Part shown: positions 12,983-21,610 of the stretch, one piece after another
Position numbering within the stretch: position 1 is the first letter of the stretch
Layout of the letters: each line of letters begins with the position of its first letter
Virus record (IMG/VR): IMGVR_UViG_3300049491_000135
Span: 1-32,057 of that record
From: a virus
Length of the DNA stretch: 32,057 nucleotides
Direction: 5' to 3' (one strand)
Position numbers and translations under genes: made by a program
Notes under the pieces: generated by a model
Database searches by the model: none
What the model was told of the DNA's origin: nothing
Seen by the model: the letters and a program-made list of their open reading frames with translations, nothing else

Positions 12983-13395
12983 TGGCCGCGTATATCAAGG
13001 TCGCTGGTGCAATTGACTTCCTTGTCGAAGGCATCAACGCTGGCACGGACCAATGGGCCTTTGCGCTTACCAACACGGTACCGGCAGGAACCACATTCAC
13101 CGCCGGCACGACCGACCTTGCAACGGGCGGTGGCTACACGCAGGGCGGGACAAACGTCACCACGACGAGCAGCACGGAAGCGGCGGGCACCTATGCGCTC
13201 AAGCTGACCGTTCCGGCGACGTGGACTGCCTCCGGTGGTGGATTCACTTTCCGCTATGTCATCTTGGTGGACAAAACCACGAACATCAATGTCGGCTATT
13301 GGGACAACGGCTCATCCATCGTGATGAACGGCACCAACGCCGACACGTTCGTTTTCACGCCTGACACAACCAACGGTGTGTTCACCATCGCGTAA
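12982..13395 (+). CDS. Beta-rich putative virion protein (137 aa)
   Basis: Threonine- and glycine-rich with alternating hydrophobic pattern (WAFALTNTVPAGTTFTAGTT, FTFRYVILVDKTTNINVGYW), so beta-sandwich-like and without a signal peptide. Many phages carry such a protein (start AAYIKVAGAIDFL) in the head region; it may be a decoration or tail-associated protein. Function not shown by motif. It touches the portal and the next gene at the stop/start. Confidence 0.6.
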   Translation: MAAYIKVAGAIDFLVEGINAGTDQWAFALTNTVPAGTTFTAGTTDLATGGGYTQGGTNVTTTSSTEAAGTYALKLTVPATWTASGGGFTFRYVILVDKTTNINVGYWDNGSSIVMNGTNADTFVFTPDTTNGVFTIA

Positions 13396-13682
13396 TGGCT
13401 ACTGGGCAAGGAACTGCGACTATCGACTTCGGGGTATTCCCTGGGGCGCAAGAGGCATCCATTACTTTCACAGCCGCAACGATTAGCGGGACCTCGAAGG
13501 TCGAGGTGTACGTGATGGCCGGAGACAGTACGGCAGACCACACGATCAACGATCACCGATACCTACCAATTTTGGCGCATTTCACGGCATCCCCCAGCGC
13601 TGGTGTTGGCGGGACGATCTACGGCCGCGCGCTTATAAAAATGGTCGGCACTTTCGCCCTTCGCTACGTCTGGGCTGACTGA
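13395..13682 (+). CDS. Beta-rich putative virion protein (95 aa)
   Basis: Sequence ATGQGTATIDFGVFPGAQEA followed by ISGTSKVEVYVMAGDSTADH and a final ALRYVWAD. The Gly/Ala/Thr content and beta pattern point to a small virion surface protein, similar to short 'TIDFGxFPG' phage proteins. No enzymatic motif. Directly continuous with the preceding gene (start overlaps stop). Confidence 0.6.
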   Translation: MATGQGTATIDFGVFPGAQEASITFTAATISGTSKVEVYVMAGDSTADHTINDHRYLPILAHFTASPSAGVGGTIYGRALIKMVGTFALRYVWAD

Positions 13683-13690
13683 GGAAAATC

Positions 13691-14506
13691 ATGGCATTCG
13701 AATCGCTCATTCTCGACGCACGCGGTAACCCGTTCGGGGGCCAGATCGACACCATTGGTGGCGAGACGTTCGCCGATGCGCGGACGGCTGGCGCAACACT
13801 GGCCGCGCTGAACGCCGAGCTTGTGATGGACCTGAACGGCAAGGCGGTTGCGCTGTTTGACGTGCGCACCGCCGCCGGGGTGCTGACGCTGGTATTTGAG
13901 GCAACGTTGGACGGCACGAACTACTTCGCGCTCCCGGCATTTGCGAACCAGCAGCTTCTGGCAGCGGCGATTGTGCAAGAGCAGTTCGTGCCGTCGATCA
14001 TCATTGCGACGACGCAATCCGGCCTGTACACAGTGGGAGTTTCCGGATTTCGTCGCGTTCGAGCGCGGGTGTCTGCCTACACGTCCGGGAACGTCACTGT
14101 CGTGGCCCGTGCGAGCATCGCCGACCAGATCATTCAGACGCGTGACCTGCCATCCAACTTCCACGTCACGGCGACCGCTGCCGCGAACACTGCGGCCACT
14201 GCGACCCTCCCAGCCGCAGGTGTCGGGTTGTTCCACTACATCACGCACATCGACATCACGCGCAACGCAACAGCAGCTCTTGCGGGCACTGCTACGCTGA
14301 TCCATACGACGACCAATCTACCGGGCTCTCCGGCATGGTCGGTCGGCAACGCAATGGCCGCAGGCGGGACGGAAAAAGACGTGGTGTACGAACCATCGAC
14401 ACCGCTCAAATCGTCGGTTGCGAACACCGCGACGACCGTTGTCGCTGCTGCAGCCGGCGCTGCGGTTCTTTGTCGCGTGAACGTTTCGTACTACGTGGGA
14501 GCGTAA
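13691..14506 (+). CDS. Putative virion structural protein (271 aa)
   Basis: MAFESLILDARGNPFGGQID, then a beta-sandwich region with FEATLDGTNYFALPAFANQQ and GFRRVRARVSAYTSGNVTVV, and a C-terminal half rich in Ala/Thr. The middle is the type of domain found in many phage proteins annotated simply as structural ('F.GTLDGTNW..V', 'V.GFRRVRVRVSAYTSG'). Likely on the virion surface. ATG 13691 has GAGGAAAAT before it. Confidence 0.65.
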   Translation: MAFESLILDARGNPFGGQIDTIGGETFADARTAGATLAALNAELVMDLNGKAVALFDVRTAAGVLTLVFEATLDGTNYFALPAFANQQLLAAAIVQEQFVPSIIIATTQSGLYTVGVSGFRRVRARVSAYTSGNVTVVARASIADQIIQTRDLPSNFHVTATAAANTAATATLPAAGVGLFHYITHIDITRNATAALAGTATLIHTTTNLPGSPAWSVGNAMAAGGTEKDVVYEPSTPLKSSVANTATTVVAAAAGAAVLCRVNVSYYVGA

Positions 14507-14509
14507 GCC

Positions 14510-15496
14510 GTGTCACTGCTGCTTGCGCTCACGGCAGGCGGTGGCGGCGGGGCCGTCAACTACACGCTCTCGGGTGCAGTTGGCAGTTATGCGATAGCGG
14601 GGCAAGCGGCGACATTCAAAGTCGGGCGGCTGCTGAGTGGTGCCGTAGGCGCTTATGCCATCATAGGCAACGCAGCGACGTTCAAAGCGGGCCACACGCT
14701 TGCCGGGGCGGCTGGGGCTTATTTCCTGTCCGGGCAAGCGGCAACGTTTAAGGTAGGCCGTCTGCTGTCGGGTAGCCCCGGCGCGTATGTGATATCGGGC
14801 CAAGCTGGGACGCTGACGTACACGCCCGGCTCCGCGGCGGTCAATTACACGCTGAGTGGCGCTACTGGTGCGTACAGCCTCACCGGGCGTGCAGCAACGT
14901 TCAGCGCCGGCAGGAACTTGGCTGGTGCGGTCGGCGCATATGCCATCACTGGGCGTGCCGGGACGTTTTCCTACACGCCTGGTACAGGGTCAGTCGCTTA
15001 TTCGCTGTTTGGTGCGACTGGCGCCTATGTCGTATCAGGGCGCGAAGCAACATTCACTGTTCCGTCAAGTCAACCGGCATCTGTCGGCGGGTTCCCCGCT
15101 AGGCAGTGGAGCCGCAAGACTGAGACAGAGTCAGAGAAGCTAGCTCGACGGCTTGCGCAGGGGATTATTGAAGCGCAACCCCTTGCGCAGCCTGTAGCGG
15201 CGCGCGACGCCGCAGCCGACACATACGTTCAGAGCCTGAAGGCCAGCGTCGTAGAGGCAATGGCTGACGTAGAGCGTTGGAAGGCGAAAGCCCTCGCGTT
15301 TGAGAAAGCCAAGAGTGCGCAAGACCTCGCCGACAAGCTAGGTGCGCAGCTACAGGATGAGATTCAGAAGGCAGCAGAAGCACAAGCGCAGATCGCCTTG
15401 ATGCTTGCTGAGGCTGAGCGTCAGGCAGAGATTGCCGCGCAGGAACTAGAGGCGCTGGACATCGTGTTTGTAATGTCAATCCTCGCCGAAATGTAA
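14510..15496 (+). CDS. Structural protein with seven ~22-residue repeats and a C-terminal coiled coil
   Basis: 328 aa from GTG 14510. Residues 18-184 hold seven tandem copies of 'xxLxGAxGAYxIxGxAATFxxGx'; examples are YTLSGAVGSYAIAGQAATFK and LLSGAVGAYAIIGNAATFKA. Two copies are extended by YTPG...V linkers. Each unit looks like two short strands. Residues about 205-318 are charged heptads (ESEKLARRLAQGIIEAQ through LAEAERQAEIAAQELEAL), a long coiled coil, ending in a hydrophobic IVFVMSILAEM. A fibrous virion appendage or decoration protein is likely. Such repeats vary in number by slippage. Exact role unknown. Confidence 0.65.
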   Translation: MSLLLALTAGGGGGAVNYTLSGAVGSYAIAGQAATFKVGRLLSGAVGAYAIIGNAATFKAGHTLAGAAGAYFLSGQAATFKVGRLLSGSPGAYVISGQAGTLTYTPGSAAVNYTLSGATGAYSLTGRAATFSAGRNLAGAVGAYAITGRAGTFSYTPGTGSVAYSLFGATGAYVVSGREATFTVPSSQPASVGGFPARQWSRKTETESEKLARRLAQGIIEAQPLAQPVAARDAAADTYVQSLKASVVEAMADVERWKAKALAFEKAKSAQDLADKLGAQLQDEIQKAAEAQAQIALMLAEAERQAEIAAQELEALDIVFVMSILAEM

Positions 15497-15587
15497 GACC
15501 TCGCTCCATTGCTGGCCCGGCAGTGGATCAAAGCGCACAGGGCAACGTCGCACCCGCCGACACAACAGCGGGGCAAGGAATCGCTCA

Positions 15588-16415
15588 ATGAGCGTCGAAG
15601 ACCAAGCAATCGAGCAGCCGACCGAAGTAGCAACTGAAGTCGTTCAACAGCCCGAAAAGGTTGAAGAAACTGCGCAATCACAGGAACCCCAGCAAGCGGA
15701 CGCCTCTGATGGCGAGCCAGAGCGGGACGAAAAGGGCCGGTTCAAAGGTGTGCAGCCGCGCATTGATGAACTGACACGCAAGCGCCATGAAGCAGAGCGA
15801 GAAGCTGCCTATTGGCGCGGCGTTGCAACCCAGGGTAAGGCGCAACCATCGGCAGAACCTGCCGCCCCAGCAAAGCCTACCCCGGATCAATTCGACGATC
15901 ACAATGCATACGTCGAAGCCCTGACCGATTGGAAGGTGACAGACCGACTGTCCAAGGAACTGAGCGCACGGGATGCCAAGCAAGCAGAGATGCAGCAGGC
16001 CACCCAGCGTGAGGCTACATGGGCAGAACGCCAAGCCGCAGCGCGCACCGCGATGCCGGACTATGACCAAGTTGTCGGGGCCTCAGACGCTCCGATCGCC
16101 GACCACGTAGCCCAAGCATTGAAGGACAGCGAGCACGGCCCGGCACTGGCCTATCACCTTGCCAAGCATCCCGAGGTTCTGGATCGCCTGAACGGCATGG
16201 ATACCCGGAGCGCTGACCGAGAAATCGGGCGCATCGAAGCCCGCCTTACGCCGGCTGCTGAAGCGCAAGCAATTCCTGTGAAGACAACTCAAGCACCGAA
16301 GCCCGCAAGCATCAACGGCTCGCAAGGGCGCAGCACGACTCCAAACCTGCAAACCGCAAGCATGGACGAATACATGCGTCAACGCAAAGCCCAAGGCGCG
16401 CGATGGGCTCGGTAA
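15588..16415 (+). CDS. Scaffolding protein (P22 gp8-like place)
   Basis: 275 aa, acidic and highly charged, Gln/Glu/Ala-rich with no hydrophobic core at the N-terminus, DEKGRFKGVQPRIDELTRKR, then a coiled-coil region. The C-terminal tail ends SMDEYMRQRKAQGARWAR, a basic helix typical of the coat-binding end of scaffolds. It lies directly before the coat gene as in P22. Scaffold directs coat assembly and leaves before DNA packaging. AAGGA eight bases before ATG 15588. The 91 bases before it hold only a small hairpin-like CTGGCCCGGCAG stretch. Confidence 0.8.
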   Translation: MSVEDQAIEQPTEVATEVVQQPEKVEETAQSQEPQQADASDGEPERDEKGRFKGVQPRIDELTRKRHEAEREAAYWRGVATQGKAQPSAEPAAPAKPTPDQFDDHNAYVEALTDWKVTDRLSKELSARDAKQAEMQQATQREATWAERQAAARTAMPDYDQVVGASDAPIADHVAQALKDSEHGPALAYHLAKHPEVLDRLNGMDTRSADREIGRIEARLTPAAEAQAIPVKTTQAPKPASINGSQGRSTTPNLQTASMDEYMRQRKAQGARWAR

Positions 16416-16443
16416 ACACCAATCCGATTAAGGAACTTTCACT

Positions 16444-17655
16444 GTGAGCAATACCCTTGTTACCTGCTCGATTGTCGCCAAGGAAGCCATGGCGATCCTC
16501 GAAAACATGCTGTCGTTCTCGACCATGGTCAACCGCGACTATGAAACCGAGTTCACCGGCAACCAGTCGCGCGGCTACTCGCCGGGCCAAACCATCAACA
16601 TCAAGAAGCCGCCGCGTTACACCTATCGCGCTGGCCGTGTTGCCGTCCCCCAAGCGACCGTCGAAACCACGGTTCCGCTGACCCTCAGCCAAGGCGGCTG
16701 CGACCTGAATTTCACCAGCTTGGAGCGCACCCTGTCGCTTCAGCAACTGGAAGACAAGCTGCAAGCTGCAATGGCGACGGTTGCCAACGAAATCGACCGT
16801 CAAGGTCTGCAACTGGCGCACTACAGCACGTTCAACACCCTGAACACCACGGGCGCCCTGCCGACCACGCAAGCACTCGCCATCGGCGCTGTGACTGACG
16901 TGAATCGCCGTCTGGACGAAATGGCGGCCCCGCGCGACAAACGCCGGGCGTTCGTCATGAACCCGGCGCTCAACGGTGCCGCTGTGCAAGGCTTCGCGGG
17001 TCTGTTCAACGCTCAAGCCACGGTGTCGAAGCAATTCGGCTCGGGCATGATGGTTGACTCGCTGGGCCTGGCTTACGCCATGGACCAAAACGTCGATGTG
17101 CACACCAACGGCGCCGCAACCGCAACCAACATCAACGGTGCTGGTCAAACCGGCTCGACGATCACGGTTGTGGCGATCGCTGGCGGTACGTTGGCTCGCG
17201 GAACCACCATCACCCTGCCGGGTGTGTTTGCGGTCAACCCGCAATCGCGCACCACGACTGGCGTGCTGGCAAACTTCGTGGTGACGGCTGACGCACTGGC
17301 CGGTGCGACCTCCATCTCGATCAGCCCGGGCATCGTGACCTCTGGCGCATTCCAGAACGTCACGGCCTCGCCGACGACTGGTGCACCCTACGTCATCTTC
17401 GGCGCCGCATCGACCTCTTACGGCTGCAACATCGGCTATCACCGCGACGCGTTCACGCTGGCGATGGTTCCGATGTGGTCTCCGCCTGGCGGCAAGGGCG
17501 TCATCGATGTGGCCCAGGAAACCTACAAGGGCTTCACCTTGAAGGTGACCGAGTTCTACGACGGGGTCAATGATAACAGTATAATGCGGCTGGATGTCCT
17601 ATTTGGTTGGGTTGCGACTTACCCGGAATTGAGCGTCAAGTACCTAACGGTCTAA
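16444..17655 (+). CDS. Major coat protein, P22 gp5 type
   Basis: 403 aa. ETEFTGNQSRGYSPGQTINI then KKPPRYTYRAGRVAVPQATV and QGGCDLNFTSLERTLSLQQL are typical of the P22 coat family, which has the HK97 fold with an extra inserted domain. GTG 16444 follows AAGGA. Most of the gene uses strongly GC-biased codons, but the last ~90 bases (from about 17566) are richer in A and T, up to the stop. The opposite-strand homing endonuclease gene ends inside this tail (20-base overlap), suggesting replacement of the 3' end. Confidence 0.92.
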   Translation: MSNTLVTCSIVAKEAMAILENMLSFSTMVNRDYETEFTGNQSRGYSPGQTINIKKPPRYTYRAGRVAVPQATVETTVPLTLSQGGCDLNFTSLERTLSLQQLEDKLQAAMATVANEIDRQGLQLAHYSTFNTLNTTGALPTTQALAIGAVTDVNRRLDEMAAPRDKRRAFVMNPALNGAAVQGFAGLFNAQATVSKQFGSGMMVDSLGLAYAMDQNVDVHTNGAATATNINGAGQTGSTITVVAIAGGTLARGTTITLPGVFAVNPQSRTTTGVLANFVVTADALAGATSISISPGIVTSGAFQNVTASPTTGAPYVIFGAASTSYGCNIGYHRDAFTLAMVPMWSPPGGKGVIDVAQETYKGFTLKVTEFYDGVNDNSIMRLDVLFGWVATYPELSVKYLTV

Positions 17656-18148
17656 CTCTGGTAGTTAATTTCCTGCTCGCAGGATGCATTTCTGCTTTGG
17701 CTTTGGCATAAACAGCCGCAGCTTCTTCAATATCCTTGAAGTAACCAAGGTGGATTTGTTTTTTGTTGCAGGTAATTTGCACACGCCAGCGGTTGGTTTT
17801 TGCAAACCAGAACAGCCCCGGACGGCCCGATTTGTTACGGCGAGTCGGGCCAGCTTGATTTTGTGCGTTGACAATACCCCCAACGCACAAGCGAAGATTG
17901 GCGATCCTGTTGTCGAGTTTGTCGCAGTTAATGTGGTCAATCTCGGCGGTAGGCCATTCGCCATTCATGTACAGCCATGCAAGCCGATGAGCTTTGTACA
18001 TGCGGTAGTCAATGCCAATTCGCCAGTATCCATCGGCATCAAGGCATCCGGGCTTGGCGCTTCGGCCTGAACCAGTCGAATTCCACTGGAATGCGCCAGT
18101 TTCTGGGTTATAAGCCAACACTTTTCGCAATCTTTCGGCAGTCAACAT
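17636..18148 (-). CDS. HNH homing endonuclease with AP2-type DNA-binding domain
   Basis: 170 aa on the opposite strand to all surrounding late genes. HNH part: YWRIGIDYRMYKAHRLAWLY (H54), then EIDHINCDKLDNRIANLR (D71, H72, N74) as in phage HNH homing enzymes. The C-terminal part from about 110 (LFWFAKTNRWRVQITCNKKQ IHLGYF, EEAAAVYAKAKAEM) is an AP2-like domain, the usual partner in free-standing homing endonucleases. ATG 18148 follows GGGGGA. Its own promoter is seen upstream. It lies between coat gene and next head gene and overlaps the coat gene's end by 20 bases. It would nick or cut related genomes lacking it and spread by repair. Confidence 0.9.
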   Translation of the reverse strand: MLTAERLRKVLAYNPETGAFQWNSTGSGRSAKPGCLDADGYWRIGIDYRMYKAHRLAWLYMNGEWPTAEIDHINCDKLDNRIANLRLCVGGIVNAQNQAGPTRRNKSGRPGLFWFAKTNRWRVQITCNKKQIHLGYFKDIEEAAAVYAKAKAEMHPASRKLTTRVRPLGT

Positions 18149-18175
18149 CTTGTCCCCCAGTTCTGTGACGCGCTT

Positions 18176-18184
18176 AGTATAACA
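18176..18184 (-). promoter_or_regulatory. Extended -10 promoter of the homing endonuclease gene
   Basis: On minus the sequence reads TGTTATACT, i.e. a TGn element directly before TATACT, about 28 bases upstream of the ATG at 18148. The -35 region is poor, as allowed for extended -10 promoters. It would give the endonuclease gene its own expression against the direction of late transcription. Confidence 0.5.
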
Positions 18185-18208
18185 GAACCAAACTTCAAAG
18201 GAACCATC

Positions 18209-18601
18209 ATGATTCTCCTCGGTCGCGCATACGCTGGCTATCTTGCCGGCACCATCGTCCAACTCGCCACGCAAGAAGAAGCGGCACTCGTCGCCCAAGG
18301 TTTTGCGTCCGTCTCTGCCGGCCCGGTCACTCCGGGTGCTGTGACCACGACTAAGCCATTTGGCCGCGTCGGTATCGCAGCGGCTGGTACTTCGGTTGTC
18401 GTCACCAACTCGTCGTTCAACACGGAAAGCCGTTTTCAAGCCTACCTGGCGAACGCTGCGGCTGACGGCACGGCTCTGTACATCACCCGCATCACCCCGG
18501 CTGCTGGCTCGGTTACGTTCACTCTGAACGCGGCTGCTACTGCTGCTGTGGCGATTGATTGGCTGCTTGTGCTGGTCAGCGGCGAACTTCAGCCGAACTG
18601 A
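18209..18601 (+). CDS. Small head-region structural protein (130 aa)
   Basis: MILLGRAYAGYLAGTIVQLA is followed by a beta-rich part (FGRVGIAAAGTSVVVTNSSF, SRFQAYLANAAADGTALYIT). Probably a head decoration or completion protein placed behind coat. AAAGGAACC precedes ATG 18209. The homing gene interrupts the spacing between it and coat. Function not proven. Confidence 0.6.
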   Translation: MILLGRAYAGYLAGTIVQLATQEEAALVAQGFASVSAGPVTPGAVTTTKPFGRVGIAAAGTSVVVTNSSFNTESRFQAYLANAAADGTALYITRITPAAGSVTFTLNAAATAAVAIDWLLVLVSGELQPN

Positions 18602-18607
18602 TCCGAC

Positions 18608-18627
18608 CCGGGGGCTTCGGCTCCCGG
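18608..18627 (+). terminator. Strong GC hairpin after the head gene
   Basis: CCGGGGGC-TTCG-GCTCCCGG: an 8-bp stem (one G-T pair) with a stable TTCG loop. No U-run follows, so it may act as an RNA stabiliser or weak terminator. Between it and the next gene (18628-18749) is an A/T-rich tract (TTGGTTAAAAATATACAC) that could hold a promoter, but no good -35/-10 pair is seen. Confidence 0.45.
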
Positions 18628-18749
18628 TTCTCTGGCCCCCGCGAGCAAAACAGTGTCGCTGACTGCGATCCCCTGGTGCCTGTGTTCTGTACAGGTGCTG
18701 CTTGGGTTATTGGTTAAAAATATACACAACGCGCGTAAAAAGGCCCTAA

Positions 18750-19457
18750 ATGCCCAGCCCAACCACAGCATATGACCTGATTGTCAGGTCCATGAAGCTC
18801 GCCAAGATTCTTGAGGCGGGCGAAACCCCGACTGGAGAAGAAGCAACCGATGCGCTGGCGACGTTGAATGACGTGCTCGAAAATTGGGACACCGAACCGA
18901 TGTCACTTTGGAGCACGTCCAACTTTGTCGGGGCAACAGTTGCAGGGCAGGCCACGTACACCATTGGCCCATCCGGAAACTTCAACACCACCCGGCCCAG
19001 CCAAATCAGCGGCGGGTACGTTACCTTCAGCGGTGTTGACTTCACTTTTGATGTGATTGGACAGCTTGAGTACAACGGTTTCAGCCTGAAAACCTTCCAG
19101 CAGCCGATCCCCGAGAAACTGCTGTACGTGAACGATTTCCCGCTGGGATTGGTTACGCTGTGGCCCGTTCCTTCGCAGGTTCTTCCGATCACGCTGACAT
19201 TTGACCGGCTGATCACGCAAATCCCCACGCTGGCGACTGCAATCAACTACCCGCCTGGCGCAGTCAAAGCTCTGCGTTACGCGCTAGCAATCGAGCTGGC
19301 GACGGAATACGGTTCGCCCATCGATACGAGCCTTGCAGCTATCGCCGCTGATTCAAAGGCCGACTACAAACGCGCCAACAAGTCCCCAGTCAAGGCAAAC
19401 TATGACAGCGCTTTGATCGGCATTCATGGAACCGGGAACTATCGGATTGGTTACTGA
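18750..19457 (+). CDS. Tail accessory factor, P22 gp4 type
   Basis: 235 aa. The N-terminus (AYDLIVRSMKLAKILEAGET, ATDALATLNDVLENWDTEP) and the middle (YTIGPSGNFNTTRPSQI) match the known P22 gp4-like head-completion proteins. The C-terminus contains NYPPGAVKALRYALAIELAT. In P22 gp4 binds under the portal and forms the site for gp10 and tailspike. The gp4 of P22 also has lytic activity, but no catalytic motif is evident here. Start codon ATG; the stop is followed at once by the gp10-like gene. Confidence 0.85.
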   Translation: MPSPTTAYDLIVRSMKLAKILEAGETPTGEEATDALATLNDVLENWDTEPMSLWSTSNFVGATVAGQATYTIGPSGNFNTTRPSQISGGYVTFSGVDFTFDVIGQLEYNGFSLKTFQQPIPEKLLYVNDFPLGLVTLWPVPSQVLPITLTFDRLITQIPTLATAINYPPGAVKALRYALAIELATEYGSPIDTSLAAIAADSKADYKRANKSPVKANYDSALIGIHGTGNYRIGY

Positions 19458-20917
19458 TGGCGCAGTTTGATTTCATCGGTGGGTCAAGCACTGCTCGAAG
19501 CAAGAATTTCGACGCGCAGGAAAGTTTGAACCTATACGCTGAAATCGGCAGCGGGAACAGCAAATCGCCTGCCATGCTCGTCGGCACACCGGGGATGGCC
19601 GGATGGCAGACGCTGGCGGCATCGCTCAATACTGGAGTGCGCGGGCTGTATCGGTTCAATGATCAGATTGCAATTGCAGTCATGATCGATTACGTATGGA
19701 TCGTGTATCCTGATGGCGGCGCCCCGGCACTGTTGCTTGGCCCGATTGCATCTGCAACAACGCCGGTCAGTATGGCTGACAACGGCAGTTTGGTAATGAT
19801 GGTTACCGGCTCTGCCGGCTACTTCATCGACCCAGTGGCAGCAACGATTACGCAAATCACAGATGCTGATTTTGTGGGCGGGGATAAAGTCGGCTTTCTT
19901 GCTGGACGATTCATCTGGAACAAACCCGGTACGGGGCAGTTTCAGTGGACCGAGTTGTATGGCACGAACATCGATTCACTGAGCTTTTCAACGGCCGAGG
20001 CATCGCCTGATGTAATTGTTTCGCAAATCGTTGGGTTTGGTGAACTTTGGGAGTTCGGCGTTAACTCTACCGAAGTCTTCCAGCCATCGGGCGACGCTGA
20101 CACCCCATTTGTAAAGGTACAAGGCGCTGCAATGGAAATCGGCTGCGCTGCGAAAAACTCCGTAGCAAAGATCGACAGCAGTTTTTTGTGGCTTGGCCGA
20201 TCCGACGAAGGCAGTGGCGTCATCTGGCGGTCAATCAATTATCAGCCGCAGCGGATCAGCACCCACGCAATCGAATTTGCCATTGCAGGCTACTCGCGCA
20301 TTGATGACGCGGAAGCGTTCACTTATCAACAGGAAGGGCATAGCTTCTACGTTCTGTCCTTCCCTACTGCTAACGTGACGTGGTGCTATGACGTGTCTAC
20401 CGGGCTTTGGCACCAGCGCGGGTGGAGGAACCCAACGTCTGGATTGCTTGAGCGAGCGCGCCCAAATTGTCAGATGCAGTTCAATGGTGAAACCGTTGTC
20501 GGTGATCGAAATTCAAATACGCTTTGCTATTTGCAACTCGACACGTACCTCGATGTCTTAGACACGATTGTTCGTCGCCGTGCTGCGAAGCACATTTCCA
20601 ACGATCTAAGGCGAGTGTTTTACAACTCTTTCCAGTTGGACTTTGAATCTGGCGTTGGCATTCCAGAAGCAAGCGGAGGCTCTACCCCTGTTGTTGGCTC
20701 AGACCCCCAGGCTATGCTTGATTGGAGCGATGATGGTGGTCATACGTGGAGCAATGAGCATTGGGCCAGCATCGGGAAAATTGGACAGTACCGAAGGCGT
20801 GTGAAGTGGCGCCGGCTTGGCACGAGTCGGGATCGCATTTTCCGCGTCACCATCTCTGACCCGGTAAAGGTGGTTATCGTCGGCGCTTCGTTGGAAGCGG
20901 TGGCGAGGAGCGCTTGA
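19457..20917 (+). CDS. Packaged-DNA stabilisation / tail hub protein, P22 gp10 type
   Basis: 486 aa. AQFDFIGGSSTARSKNFDAQ, ESLNLYAEIGSGNSKSPAML and PGMAGW at the N-terminus are the hallmark of P22 gp10-like proteins. Beta-propeller-like repeats follow. It forms the second ring of the tail machine, onto which tailspikes and the needle attach. It directly follows gp4-like, as in P22. The length matches the family. Confidence 0.88.
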   Translation: MAQFDFIGGSSTARSKNFDAQESLNLYAEIGSGNSKSPAMLVGTPGMAGWQTLAASLNTGVRGLYRFNDQIAIAVMIDYVWIVYPDGGAPALLLGPIASATTPVSMADNGSLVMMVTGSAGYFIDPVAATITQITDADFVGGDKVGFLAGRFIWNKPGTGQFQWTELYGTNIDSLSFSTAEASPDVIVSQIVGFGELWEFGVNSTEVFQPSGDADTPFVKVQGAAMEIGCAAKNSVAKIDSSFLWLGRSDEGSGVIWRSINYQPQRISTHAIEFAIAGYSRIDDAEAFTYQQEGHSFYVLSFPTANVTWCYDVSTGLWHQRGWRNPTSGLLERARPNCQMQFNGETVVGDRNSNTLCYLQLDTYLDVLDTIVRRRAAKHISNDLRRVFYNSFQLDFESGVGIPEASGGSTPVVGSDPQAMLDWSDDGGHTWSNEHWASIGKIGQYRRRVKWRRLGTSRDRIFRVTISDPVKVVIVGASLEAVARSA

Positions 20918-21267
20918 TGGCATTGCCTTTCGTCATCCCGCAAAACTCACAGCCTCCGCTAGACGCCAACGGCATCTTCAATCGTACGTGGTATCTGTTT
21001 TTCCAGTCAGTGTTTCAGCGCATTGGTGGAGCCACCGGCCCCAGCGCGACCGACCTAAGCGCTTCAATGTTTGAAGACGCTGGCGGAAGTGAAACCAACG
21101 CGGTGCTTTTCCGTTCGATCCAAGACGCCGGCCAATCGCAGCAACCCATGATTGTGATGACGGCAGATGCATGGTCAGACCTTGCGCTGCAAGTGGGGTC
21201 GCTCCAAGACCAAATCACCGAGTTGACCAAAGAAGTGCAGGGCATTCGCCAAGGCACGCTGATTTAG
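20917..21267 (+). CDS. Hypothetical tail-region protein (116 aa)
   Basis: Starts MALPFVIPQNSQPPLDANGI then FNRTWYLFFQSVFQRIGG, a pattern found in short proteins following gp10 in podoviruses of proteobacteria. It ends with a coiled coil (LQVGSLQDQITELTKEVQGI). It may contribute to the tail needle or knob assembly, but this is speculation. Stop of the preceding gene overlaps ATG 20917. Confidence 0.6.
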   Translation: MALPFVIPQNSQPPLDANGIFNRTWYLFFQSVFQRIGGATGPSATDLSASMFEDAGGSETNAVLFRSIQDAGQSQQPMIVMTADAWSDLALQVGSLQDQITELTKEVQGIRQGTLI

Positions 21268-21274
21268 GACCACC

Positions 21275-21610
21275 ATGACAATCACCGCCAAACCGCTGTT
21301 TGAGGCATTGAATGCCGCCGTTGCTGAGACAACGCAGTACGTCACGCCTTCAGGCACCAAAACGATCGTTGACAAGTTTACAGGCACCAACACCACTGGA
21401 GCAGCCATCACGTTTACCGTGAAACTCATTCCTAGTGGTGGTGCGGCTGGTGCAACGAACACCATTGTTTCGGCAAAGACGCTTGCGGCTGGTGAGTGCT
21501 ACACATTCCCCGAGGTGGTTGGTCACGTCCTGTCGGCAGGCGACTTCATCAGCACGCTTCCAAGCGCCACGGGCGTGACTGTTCGCGGCAGTGGGCGTGA
21601 GGTGACTTGA
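21275..21610 (+). CDS. Putative virion protein, beta-rich (111 aa)
   Basis: Contains TTQYVTPSGTKTIVDKFTGT then ITFTVKLIPSGGAAGATNTI and ends TGVTVRGSGREVT. Such 'IDKFTxTNTxxxxxTVxVxLVPxGG' proteins are common in phages and thought to be head/tail surface proteins. No enzymatic motif. ACC ATG start with weak GGACC ribosome site. The stop overlaps the cupin gene. Confidence 0.6.
   Translation: MTITAKPLFEALNAAVAETTQYVTPSGTKTIVDKFTGTNTTGAAITFTVKLIPSGGAAGATNTIVSAKTLAAGECYTFPEVVGHVLSAGDFISTLPSATGVTVRGSGREVT

Noticed and set aside
14556-15062. Tandem repeats taken as CRISPR or VNTR DNA
   Set aside because: Repetition is at protein level (22-residue units) with diverged DNA; no constant repeats with unique spacers.
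16312-17442. 376-codon minus-strand frame opposite the coat gene
   Set aside because: A byproduct of the GC-rich codon use of the coat gene; Arg/His/Gly/Val-rich, no motif and no start signal.
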